Assembly: GCA_033807775.1 (NCBI GenBank)
Contig: CM066314.1
Location: 96,016,929-96,080,928, forward strand
Origin: Saussurea involucrata
Taxonomy: Eukaryota; Streptophyta; Magnoliopsida; Asterales; Asteraceae
Length of the DNA: 64,000 nt
Direction: 5' to 3'
This document shows positions 57,054 to 64,000 of this stretch, piece by piece; position 1 is the stretch's first letter; each line of letters opens with the position of its first letter. The notes beneath the pieces are model-generated. The model was not told the origin of the DNA, made no database searches, and saw only the letters and a program-made list of their open reading frames with translations. Position numbers and translations under genes: made by a program.

Positions 57054-57251
57054 CTAGACTATTGGACCCTCACCTCCGAAAGGATTTGCATCATGGGTAG
57101 GTCCCTCCGGCTCTGGCTGGACCGGCAATGCATTTTCTATCCTATACTGCCTAACTACCCTGGACTGTTGGTCGGCATAAGCGAGTAAGTCTTCACGTAG
57201 AATGGCAATGTAAGCAAAATTCATCGCTTTGGGCATTCTAAGAACATGCAT
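57054..57251 (-). CDS. M ORF3 fragment after the N-terminal domain
   Basis: Frame-shifted continuation: MPKAMNFAYIAILREDLLAY and RVVRQYRIENALP, then Pro-rich. TAG at 57054-57056 is followed by the same open frame. Confidence 0.55.
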   Translation of the reverse strand: MHVLRMPKAMNFAYIAILREDLLAYADQQSRVVRQYRIENALPVQPEPEGPTHDANPFGGEGPIV

Positions 57252-58060
57252 GTACTGGCTTGGCCCTCTGGGATGTTTTCTCGTCGTGGGATCTGGTCAT
57301 TGTCTTTCATTGCTTGATGGATCAAGATCTGGAAGAAACGCTTAAATGGGACGAAGTTACGTCTCATCTTGGGTTTTAACTGATCAGCAGCAAGTTCAAC
57401 CATTTCATTCCAAATCAAGACAGCGTAGTCGATATTGTGGTTGAAGACAAACGCGTGAAACATGCGTAAAGTGGCTAAGTTGGTCTTGTCTAATCCAGTA
57501 TGCTTTGAAGTCATACATCTGTTGAAAATAGAGCATATGGAATAGTAGAGTGGCAGGAGGAAATTACGTCTGAAAGTGGAAGATCCAGTCAGTGGAACAT
57601 TTTCTGGTGGTTGATAACCTAGACTTCGAATGTCATCAAGTAGCTGAGATTCAGGAACCGGATCCTGAAAATTTTCACTGGGAAGGTCTAGAGATCGTCT
57701 GAGTCCCCGTAGTGTGAATCCGACATTGAAGTGGTCAAGCTTTGCTGTAAACTTTGGTGCTTGATCAGTTGGTCGGTAGGCTAATGTATTCCAGATCTGT
57801 TTAAGGTAGATCGCGGGCACGAGCTCAACTTTCGTCAACGCAGTCAGAACCGGATGACGACGGATGATTTCAATGATGATTTGATGGGCAAAAGGAACTG
57901 CAAGATCTAGATGATGGTTGTTATCTAGAAATTGCACACCCGAACTCGTCCTCGGATATATCTCCTTGTCTAAGTCATGCGCGTTAACTGACGGATGTGA
58001 CGAACGATGCGAACGGATGATGGTATTTTGATCCGAAGCATATTCATCGTGATCAGCCAT
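57221..58060 (-). CDS. M ORF3 N-terminal domain (about 279 aa)
   Basis: ATG at 58060 (MADHDEYASD); upstream codons in this frame look like leader. Carries VPAIYLKQIWNTLAY, DIRSLGYQPP, STFRRNFLLPLYYSICSIFNRCMTSKHTGLDK and IDYAVLIWNEMVEL, matching YLNQFW, GYN, NRCLTGK and DYATI of E in order and spacing. The final 10 or so codons are out of frame. Function unknown. Confidence 0.75.
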   Translation of the reverse strand: MADHDEYASDQNTIIRSHRSSHPSVNAHDLDKEIYPRTSSGVQFLDNNHHLDLAVPFAHQIIIEIIRRHPVLTALTKVELVPAIYLKQIWNTLAYRPTDQAPKFTAKLDHFNVGFTLRGLRRSLDLPSENFQDPVPESQLLDDIRSLGYQPPENVPLTGSSTFRRNFLLPLYYSICSIFNRCMTSKHTGLDKTNLATLRMFHAFVFNHNIDYAVLIWNEMVELAADQLKPKMRRNFVPFKRFFQILIHQAMKDNDQIPRRENIPEGQASTCMFLECPKR

Positions 58061-58705
58061 CTGGAATAGTACACAGTTAAGAATCGGACCAAAATCGAGT
58101 TTGCCTTGAAAAACTTTTCCAAAAAATTTTCTAAGTGTTGGCCAAGTCGCAATCAACTAAAAGGAACAAGTCACAGATCACTGCGACATCGCAATGGGAA
58201 TAGGAATGGACCAGATGAAGTCGCAATGCAAGATTGCGATTCGGTCCCCAAGTCGCAATGAACGACTGCGACTTGGTTGAATATGTGACCACTGCGACTT
58301 GCTTGAACATTTGAAGACATGTTGACTGCGACTTCGATGAACGTCAGGAAAACCTAAGTGTTTAAACCCTAAAATTCATGTTTTTCGCACAACAGATGTT
58401 AAAACTACCACAGACATACTCGTATATGCATCGTGAGTAAACCCTAACCACTTAAAATTCCTATCTAACAACAACAAATAGATTTTAGGCAGTTCAAGCA
58501 AAACCGAACCTAAAACCCTAATATCAATCATATCAGACGAACTAATGGATGAAAATCAAGGAGAATCGAGATACAATACCTCGATGATGATCTGAAATTG
58601 TTCCACGAACCAGAAACTCGATAAACACACGAATCGAAATACGCAGTTGAGAGAGACTTCGAAAGGGTTTAAGGTATTTTTGAAATTTGAAAAGTCAAAC
58701 TCTCA

Positions 58706-58776
58706 TTTTATACGAATTGAATACGGTGACACGTGGCACAATCTGATTGGTCCAAAGATTTGACCTGCCACGTGTC
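58706..58776 (-). promoter_or_regulatory. Promoter-like cluster upstream of M ORF3
   Basis: On the minus strand: CACGTG at 58774-58769, CCAAT at 58750-58746, CACGTG with ACGTGTC at 58735-58728 and TATAAAA at 58712-58706. The ORF3 ATG lies about 650 bp further on. Order and spacing look like a plant promoter. Confidence 0.55.
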
Positions 58777-58869
58777 ATCAAGTCGCAATGAACAAATCAC
58801 GAGTTGATAACTTTTGAAGTCGCTATAGAAAATTGCGATTCGGCACTGTTCATTACTGTTCACATGACC

Positions 58870-59084
58870 AAGTCGCAGTGTACGGTTGCGATTTGGCAAT
58901 ATTCAAACCTCCAAGTCGCAATAGGCCATTGCGATTTGGCACTGTTCAAACCTCCAAGTCGCAATAGACCATTGCGATTTGGCACTGTTCAAACCTCCAA
59001 GTCACAATACACCATTGCGATTTGGCACTGTTCAAACCTCCAAGTCGCAATACACCATTGCGAGTTGGTTGCAATTTAAGCTCA
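58870..59084 (-). repeat. Five tandem 43-bp units in the M spacer
   Basis: Units begin at 58870, 58913, 58956, 58999 and 59042, exactly 43 bp apart. Each carries AAGTCGCAAT and ATTGCGATTTGG, two nearly reverse-complementary words about 5-8 bases apart, so each can fold. Confidence 0.9.
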
Positions 59085-59689
59085 TTGAGAAGTCGCAATA
59101 GAAGGTTGCGACAACTCACTGTTCACATGTGAAATCGCAAGTGATATTGATGTAATTTGGACATTTTTCAGATAACAAAAGAAAGATTTTATCACATTGG
59201 AAGATGTCCAACTTCCAATTGATTAAACACTTAAGGTTTTAAAACACGGTTTTCACTCCCCCTTAAATGATGCAAAGATTTTGCAAATAGATTTTCATCA
59301 TTTAAAAGCAAGTGGTTTAAATACGAGTTAGAGTACTTACCTTAACTCCTCAGAAATTGTTAAACACAACAGATCAACACTCACATGATGTGTATGCACA
59401 CTCCCCCTTGATTTGTGCATAGGATGAAATCTGTTTACTCCCCCTGAAATCATGAACAAACCTTTCGTGCAGATACAGATAGCATAACATATCATAAATA
59501 AGACAAATTAAACAAACTGAGAAAAGAAGAACAAATTGAAGAAATATATAAAATACAACGAGGATATGACAATTTAAATAACATATATTAAAAATAGAAT
59601 ATGATGAAAATTTTAGTGTATTAATCTAGAAGCAAAGTCTAGATTAAGAGACAAATATTTCCATCTATTATATGTTTAATATATGGAAG

Positions 59690-60970
59690 TTAAACTTTCA
59701 TATTAAGCATGCCGAGCTTGGATACAAGAAAATTGAAACGTTTTTCATCCAAGGCTTTGGTAAAGAGATCGGCAAGCTGAAACTCAGTTGTAACAAAATA
59801 TAATTCAACAGTTCCTTTCTCAACATGATCTTTTATGAAATGATACCTGATGTCGATATGTTTGGTTTTGGTGTGTTGGACAGGATTAGCAGATATGGCG
59901 ATTGCACTTTTACTGTCACAGTAAATGGGGATTTTATCATATTTATATCCATAGTCTATGAGTTGGGTCTTCATCCAAAGAACTTGTGAACAACAACTCG
60001 CAGCGGCAACGTATTCTGCTTCCGCTATAGAAGTGGAAACACAATTTTGCTTCTTTGATGACCAACTCACGAGCTTGTCACCCAAAAACTGAATATGACC
60101 AGAAGTACTCTTTCTGTCCAACATGTTTCCGCCGTGATCAGCATCTGAGTATGCGGTGAGTTCGAAACCGGTTCCCTTGGGATACCACAGTCCGAGATAC
60201 GGAGTGCCTTTCAAGTATCGGAAAATTCTTTTGACGGCGCCAAGGTGTGACATTTTAGGATTTGCTTGAAATCTAGCACAGAGACAAGTCGAAAACATTA
60301 TATCTGGACGACTAGCTGTCAGGTACATTAGAGACCCAATCATTCCTCTATAAAGTTTTACATCAGCATCAACACTATGTGGATCAGGACCAATTTTGGA
60401 CCGATGGCCCATAGGTGTACCAATCGAAGTGCAGTTCTCCATCTTGAATTTCTTCAAAATGTCAAACACATACTTTGACTGATTGATGAAGATACCAGTT
60501 GAAAATTGTTTCACTTGTAATCCGAGAAAGAAATTAATCTCTCCCATCATACTCATTTGGAATTGAGTCATCATAATGCCCGAAAACCAAGTACAAAGTC
60601 CAAGATTAGTCGAACCAAAAATAATATCATCAACGTAAATCTGAACTATGAGAATATCACCTTCCTTGTGTAGAGTAAATAGAGTTGTGTCGATTTTACC
60701 TTTCTCAAAGCCAGCTTTTAGTAGAGAGGTTGATAGTACTTCATACCAGGCACAGGTGGCTTGCTTTAGACCGTAAAGCGCTTTTTCAAGAATGTAGACG
60801 TGATCTGGATGTTCTTTGTCCACAAAGCCTTCAGGTTGAGACACGTACACCTCCTCCTTAAGAACACCATTCAAGAAAGCAGTCTTCACGTTCATTTGAT
60901 AGACAGTGAAGTTCTTGAAAGCGGCATACGAAAGAAACATCCGAATTGCCTCAAGACGAGCAACCGGCAC
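59690..60970 (-). CDS. M reverse transcriptase and RNase H
   Basis: Begins at VARLEAIRMFLSYAAF; upstream in the same frame EGIDYDETYV is separated from GYRQ by a TAG at 60998-61000. RT blocks VYQMNVKTAFLNG, ALYGLKQATCAWY and YVDD (60637-60626) are intact. RNase H carries YSDADHGG, AEAEYVAAASCCSQ, CDSKSAIAI and FQLADLFTKALDEKRFNFL. The stop at 59690 is the natural pol end. Close in wording to E. Confidence 0.9.
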   Translation of the reverse strand: MPVARLEAIRMFLSYAAFKNFTVYQMNVKTAFLNGVLKEEVYVSQPEGFVDKEHPDHVYILEKALYGLKQATCAWYEVLSTSLLKAGFEKGKIDTTLFTLHKEGDILIVQIYVDDIIFGSTNLGLCTWFSGIMMTQFQMSMMGEINFFLGLQVKQFSTGIFINQSKYVFDILKKFKMENCTSIGTPMGHRSKIGPDPHSVDADVKLYRGMIGSLMYLTASRPDIMFSTCLCARFQANPKMSHLGAVKRIFRYLKGTPYLGLWYPKGTGFELTAYSDADHGGNMLDRKSTSGHIQFLGDKLVSWSSKKQNCVSTSIAEAEYVAAASCCSQVLWMKTQLIDYGYKYDKIPIYCDSKSAIAISANPVQHTKTKHIDIRYHFIKDHVEKGTVELYFVTTEFQLADLFTKALDEKRFNFLVSKLGMLNMKV

Positions 60971-61100
60971 GTACGTCTCATCATAATCTATCCCCTCCTA
61001 TTGCCTATACCCTTTAGCTACCAATCTAGCTTTGTTTCGCACAATTACTCCGTCTTCATCTTTCTTGTTCTTTAGGACCCACTTCGTACCAATAACTGTT

Positions 61101-61928
61101 TTACCATTGGGTCGCAGAACTAATCTCCACACTTTCAAAGCTTCGAACTGATTCAGTTTCTTGCATCGCAATTAACCAGCCAGGAACTTCTAAAGCCTGT
61201 TGAACTACTGAAGGTTCAACCTGACTTAAGAATAGCGCGTATAAGATTTCATTTGCGGTTGCGAAAGCGGATCTTGTCTTTACTGGTTCAGATACATCAC
61301 CAATCACCTGATCAATTGGGTGACTGCGTGTCCACTTGGTAGAGTGTGGATGGAGAGATACATCACCATCATTGGGGTCTACAAGGGTAGGATCCGCATC
61401 AAAGTTCAACTCGATCGTTAGTGTCAGTTCCGGATTTGAGACGGGTTGCCTGTCAGAATTGACAATCGGCACAGCCTCGGGAACTGATTCGGTAGAATTG
61501 TCATTTGAAGTTATTCCAGATGAAGAAGCACCACTTGTAGATATTTGTTGTCGTGCTTGTGGAGAATCTGTTGATGTGTTCCTTGGAGAAATTACAGGAG
61601 TAGTTGAACCAGTATTTGGTGTAGTTAGTACCGGTGAAGGACCTGACATAGAAGTTCGTATTGGCGGGGTTACAACTTGAATCCTGTCATTTACAGATGA
61701 AGACGATTTGTCACTATTAAAATAGTCATCATAAAAATATTCAAACAATAAATCAAGTTCATTAGGAGTAGAGTTAGAAGTGGAAGCTTGATCCTTGTTT
61801 GACGATCTAGTCATCATTGGACGAAATTGTCCAGATGCTAGAATACCAGATAACTCGGGTTCTGTACTGTTTTGCACAGAAGCCATTGCTTCAGTCTCGT
61901 CGAATTTGACATTAATGCTTTCCATCAC
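61101..61928 (-). CDS. M integrase C-terminus to RT linker
   Basis: ESINVKFDE, a Ser/Thr/Pro-rich linker of about 150 residues, then TKWTRSHPIDQVIGD and EPVKTRSAFATANE, the conserved block before copia RT. The frame is lost near 61130. A short overlap with the next fragment marks another frameshift near 61925. Confidence 0.75.
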   Translation of the reverse strand: MMESINVKFDETEAMASVQNSTEPELSGILASGQFRPMMTRSSNKDQASTSNSTPNELDLLFEYFYDDYFNSDKSSSSVNDRIQVVTPPIRTSMSGPSPVLTTPNTGSTTPVISPRNTSTDSPQARQQISTSGASSSGITSNDNSTESVPEAVPIVNSDRQPVSNPELTLTIELNFDADPTLVDPNDGDVSLHPHSTKWTRSHPIDQVIGDVSEPVKTRSAFATANEILYALFLSQVEPSVVQQALEVPGWLIAMQETESVRSFESVEISSATQW

Positions 61929-62161
61929 GTTCCTGGAAGATTTGAGGTAGATCCTGTAAGCTTTTGATGTGAGAGAGTATCCGATGAAGTAGCCCTAAGA
62001 CCTTTAGGACTGAATTTGTTCAGGTTGTCCTTATCATTCAGCACAATACACCTGTATCCAAAAACACGGAAGTAGTGTATCACATGTTTTCTATTATTCA
62101 TTAACTCATAAGGAGTTTTACCAAACCGTCGATGAATGATTGAGCGGTTTGTGTATAGCAT
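61925..62161 (-). CDS. M integrase C-terminal fragment
   Basis: Reads NRSIIHRRFGKTPYELMNNRK and VFGYRCIVLNDKDNLNKF, the block behind the DDE core in copia integrase (NRSTIVKRHLKTPYEF in E). Frameshifts at both ends. Confidence 0.75.
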   Translation of the reverse strand: MLYTNRSIIHRRFGKTPYELMNNRKHVIHYFRVFGYRCIVLNDKDNLNKFSPKGLRATSSDTLSHQKLTGSTSNLPGT

Positions 62162-62384
62162 GCTGTTGTAACAGCTTCAGCCCATAGGATAGTGGTAGAC
62201 CAGCGTAGGACAGCATCGTTCTTGCGGCTTCAACAAGTGTGCGATTTCGCCTTTCAACAACTCCGTTCTGTTGAGGAGTTCTAGCCGCTGAGTACTGATG
62301 AGTTATACCTAATGACTTGAAGAAATCATCAAGAGTCTTGTTCTTGAACTCTGTTCCATTATCTGATCTAACCGTCTGAACTAA
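62162..62384 (-). pseudogene. M integrase core segment with catalytic Asp and Glu
   Basis: The same frame as the N-terminal piece continues after the TAA at 62385-62387 with TVRSDNGTEFKN, ARTPQQNGVVERRNRTLVEAA, then loses the frame near 62175. D and E residues are both present. Confidence 0.7.
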
Positions 62385-62819
62385 TTATTGACAATTCACT
62401 TGAAGCTGTTTGATTAACGAGATGATCAAGTCAGGAGTTTCATCTTTTGAGCGTAGGAACTTGACCCAAGTGTATCTCGAATAATCATCGACAATCACTA
62501 ACACGTAACGTTTGGCATTGATACTTTGAGTCTTCATCGGACCACAGAGATCCATATGAAGGATTTCCAAAGCTTGTCTTGTGCTGGGCTCGGGTTTCGG
62601 TGGATGAGGAGCACGCTTCATCTTCCCTTTCTCACAAGCAATACAGAAATTATCTTTCTCAAATGTCAGAACTGGTAGACCTATGACTGAATCACCTAAC
62701 ATCAACTTTTGAATGTAACGGAAATTGAGATGAGATAGTCGTCTATGCCATAACCAACTTTTCTCTAACGACCCTTTTGACATCAAACATATGTCGTTCT
62801 TCGGTTTAAGAGTGGATAG
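62385..62819 (-). CDS. M GAG-pre-integrase and integrase N-terminal core
   Basis: Starts at the N3 insertion: STLKPKNDICLMSKG, WLWHRRLSHLNF, FCIACEKGKMKRAPH, LHMDLCGPMKTQS (first catalytic Asp) and VIVDDYSRYTW. TAA at 62385-62387. The first 7 or so codons of the longer apparent ORF (to 62843) belong to the N3 LTR. Confidence 0.8.
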   Translation of the reverse strand, partial: LSTLKPKNDICLMSKGSLEKSWLWHRRLSHLNFRYIQKLMLGDSVIGLPVLTFEKDNFCIACEKGKMKRAPHPPKPEPSTRQALEILHMDLCGPMKTQSINAKRYVLVIVDDYSRYTWVKFLRSKDETPDLIISLIKQLQVNCQ

Positions 62820-63085
62820 TGTTAAATCCCAGATCTCTAGCAATAAGATATGAATGTAGTGAGAGAGAATCTAGAGAGCAAATATGTCACCCATGTATTG
62901 AGCTCAAAGGATTACAAAAGGTTTCTAAAAGATTACAAAAGCTTTCTAAAGTGTTTCTAACAAATGGTCTAGACAAGCCTATTTATACCCATAACATACA
63001 AGGTATAAAGGCATTCACAATACTGTATAGACTCATACAGTACATTGACTTTACAGTAAATCTTGAATACAACAATGCTCTAACA
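62820..63085 (-). repeat. N3 3' LTR (266 bp)
   Basis: Minus-strand TGTTAGAGCATTG to GGGATTTAACA. Same length as the N1 LTRs with about a dozen differences, mostly around the TAGTTCATTTG part. TATAAATA is kept (minus strand, near 62985). Confidence 0.9.
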
Positions 63086-63439
63086 ATCTCCCCCTTTGGA
63101 TTCAAGATTTTAAAAAAAATACCAGCAGTCTTCAGCTCTTTGTAAAGTCAATCTTCTCAAACAGACACTCTATCAAACCATCTTCAAATAGCTTTATCTC
63201 CACTAGTTCACGGCGAACTATATGCTTTGACACTCTTTAAGAACTCAGCTTTGAAGAATCTTCAGACAAACATGAAAAGTCATTGTCTTTTTCTTTGAAA
63301 AATCAACCTTCTTCAATACAATCTTCAACAGATTGTCTTCAAGTCTTGAACATGAAAACAGATCTTTACAGCTTTATCAGTCTTTAACAAACAGTAACTT
63401 CTCGTATCCTTCTTGATGCAAGAACCTTAGTTCTCATAT

Positions 63440-63610
63440 TAACTTTAAGAATCCGAAATCATCAATTCGGATGTAGGCAGATCCGAAACTATCAATTCGG
63501 ATGCTAGAGGATGCGAAATCAGCTCAATTCGGATCAAGTAGGATTCGAATTCAAGTAAGTTGGAACAAGAAGGGTCCGAAATCAGGGCAATTCGAATCAT
63601 GAAGGATGCG
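63440..63610 (-). repeat. CCGAA/TTCGG hairpin-word cluster in N3
   Basis: Five or six copies of (T)CCGAAA...CAATTCGGAT at irregular spacing of 25-35 bp. It is the same kind of word as the 31-bp array in the N1 leader but placed in the 3' region. Confidence 0.7.
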
Positions 63611-64000
63611 AAACCATCTATATTTTTGAACTTTTAGGTGTAAGCGCATTCCGAGAACCACTCAGAACTAAGATAACCAAATTCAGCAATATTTAGACTT
63701 CACATGATCCTTCTCCCCTGATCTTCAGTCTTTGTTCACGAATCTTTGACTTGAAATATCTTTGATTTGAAAATTCTTTGACATGAAATTGAAATTAAAC
63801 TTTTCTCCCCCTTTTTCGATGATGGTCAGCATCATAATCATCGAAAACCATTTTCAATTTCAGTCGTGTCTTTGAGTATTGCTAACAATCTCCTCCTTAC
63901 AGAATAACCTTGCTCCCCCTCAAAATAAGAATTCTGGAGCAATTTATTTTCTCCCCCTGAAAGTATGCATATATTTCAATAACGTACAGTATTTGAAATT

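Larger units (their letters stand above)
54976..58060 (-). pseudogene. M ORF3, N-terminal to middle part (broken)
   Basis: Read on the minus strand from ATG 58060 to the E insertion. Frameshift near 57275, in-frame TAG at 57054-57056 and 56706-56708, and another frameshift near 56460. It contains the shared N-terminal block, an acidic/basic linker with KRKRVGRR, a coiled coil and HEGEK. ORF3 then continues at 39999. Confidence 0.75.
58061..59689 (-). other. M spacer between pol and ORF3
   Basis: Non-coding. Contains GTCGCAAT/ATTGCGAC words throughout 58185-58330 and 58790-59140, a 43-bp tandem array, a promoter-like cluster, and minus-strand purine tracts (AGGGGGAG) near 59250, 59401 and 59433. 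The A/T-rich part next to pol (59480-59689) shows nothing. Confidence 0.7.
38520..62819 (-). mobile_element. Copia element M (minus strand; split by E, cut by N3)
   Basis: Read on the minus strand: pol from integrase on (62819-59690), a 1.6-kb spacer with repeats, ORF3 (58060-54976 then 39999-39181), polypurine tract (about 39160-39148) and 3' LTR. E interrupts ORF3 with GTCTC duplications. N3 interrupts the GAG-pre-integrase region, and gag and the 5' LTR lie beyond it, outside the window. Confidence 0.8.
62820..64000 (-). mobile_element. N3: second copy of the N1 family, 3' end, runs off the window
   Basis: Minus-strand order: 3' non-coding region (64000-63086), AAAGGGGGAGAT tract, 266-bp LTR. 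The region matches the end of N1 in reverse complement, including the GGGGGAGAAAATAAATTGCTCC stretch (63930-63965 here, about 18715 in N1). It differs by a block at 63450-63610 with CCGAA...TTCGG pairs that N1 lacks. No coding part is reached. Confidence 0.9.

Overview
The window is repeat-dense plant nuclear DNA: a nest of LTR retrotransposons with no host gene, tRNA, rRNA or CRISPR array that I can support. The protein families (Ty1/copia gag-pol, Ty3/gypsy chromovirus and Athila-type pol, and large post-pol ORFs of the Sirevirus kind), the TG...CA LTRs, the 5 bp target-site duplications (TSDs) and the initiator-Met-tRNA primer sites all point to a dicot. The post-pol ORFs remind me of repeats annotated in Asteraceae genomes, but that is memory, not a search.

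Layout, with my working names. Left block (1-12993): end of a gypsy LTR (A, 1-1062); gypsy chromovirus T (1063-6549), gag to chromodomain plus its 3' LTR; T lies inside the LTR of a non-coding element N0 (6550-9452); N0 abuts the 5' LTR end of a minus-strand copia element E2 (9453-10227), which lies in a decayed Athila-type pol (10228-12993). Middle block (12994-37825): 5'-truncated copia element H (gag, pol, ORF3, 3' LTR), split by two complete insertions, N1 (13970-19664, TSD CTCTC) and N2 (26335-35647, TSD GAATC). N2 itself holds a solo LTR S1 (27651-27914, TSD GTCTA). Then an old remnant R (37826-38519).

Right block (38520-64000): minus-strand copia element M (3' LTR, ORF3, pol), split by the complete 14.97-kb element E (40000-54970, TSD GTCTC) and by N3 (62820 to the window end), a minus-strand relative of N1.

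How the parts relate. E, H and M have a Sirevirus-like plan: gag, pol (protease, integrase, reverse transcriptase, RNase H), then a large ORF3. N2 keeps gag and ORF3 but has no pol. N1 keeps only a coiled-coil protein ending where gag normally ends. Both look like non-autonomous elements that need enzymes in trans. The four ORF3s (E, H, M, N2) are very diverged but share an N-terminal block, a coiled coil, a short EGEK/KGEK motif whose DNA is a polypurine tract, and a C-terminal block. In E, H and M, ORF3 is preceded by an ACGTGTC/CAAT/TATA arrangement that looks like its own promoter. Each family also carries its own short, near-palindromic word, repeated in LTRs, leaders and sometimes coding sequence.

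Almost every coding region is broken by stops or frameshifts, so most are relics. The best-preserved unit is N1, whose 592-codon ORF is open and whose two 266-bp LTRs differ at two positions by my count.
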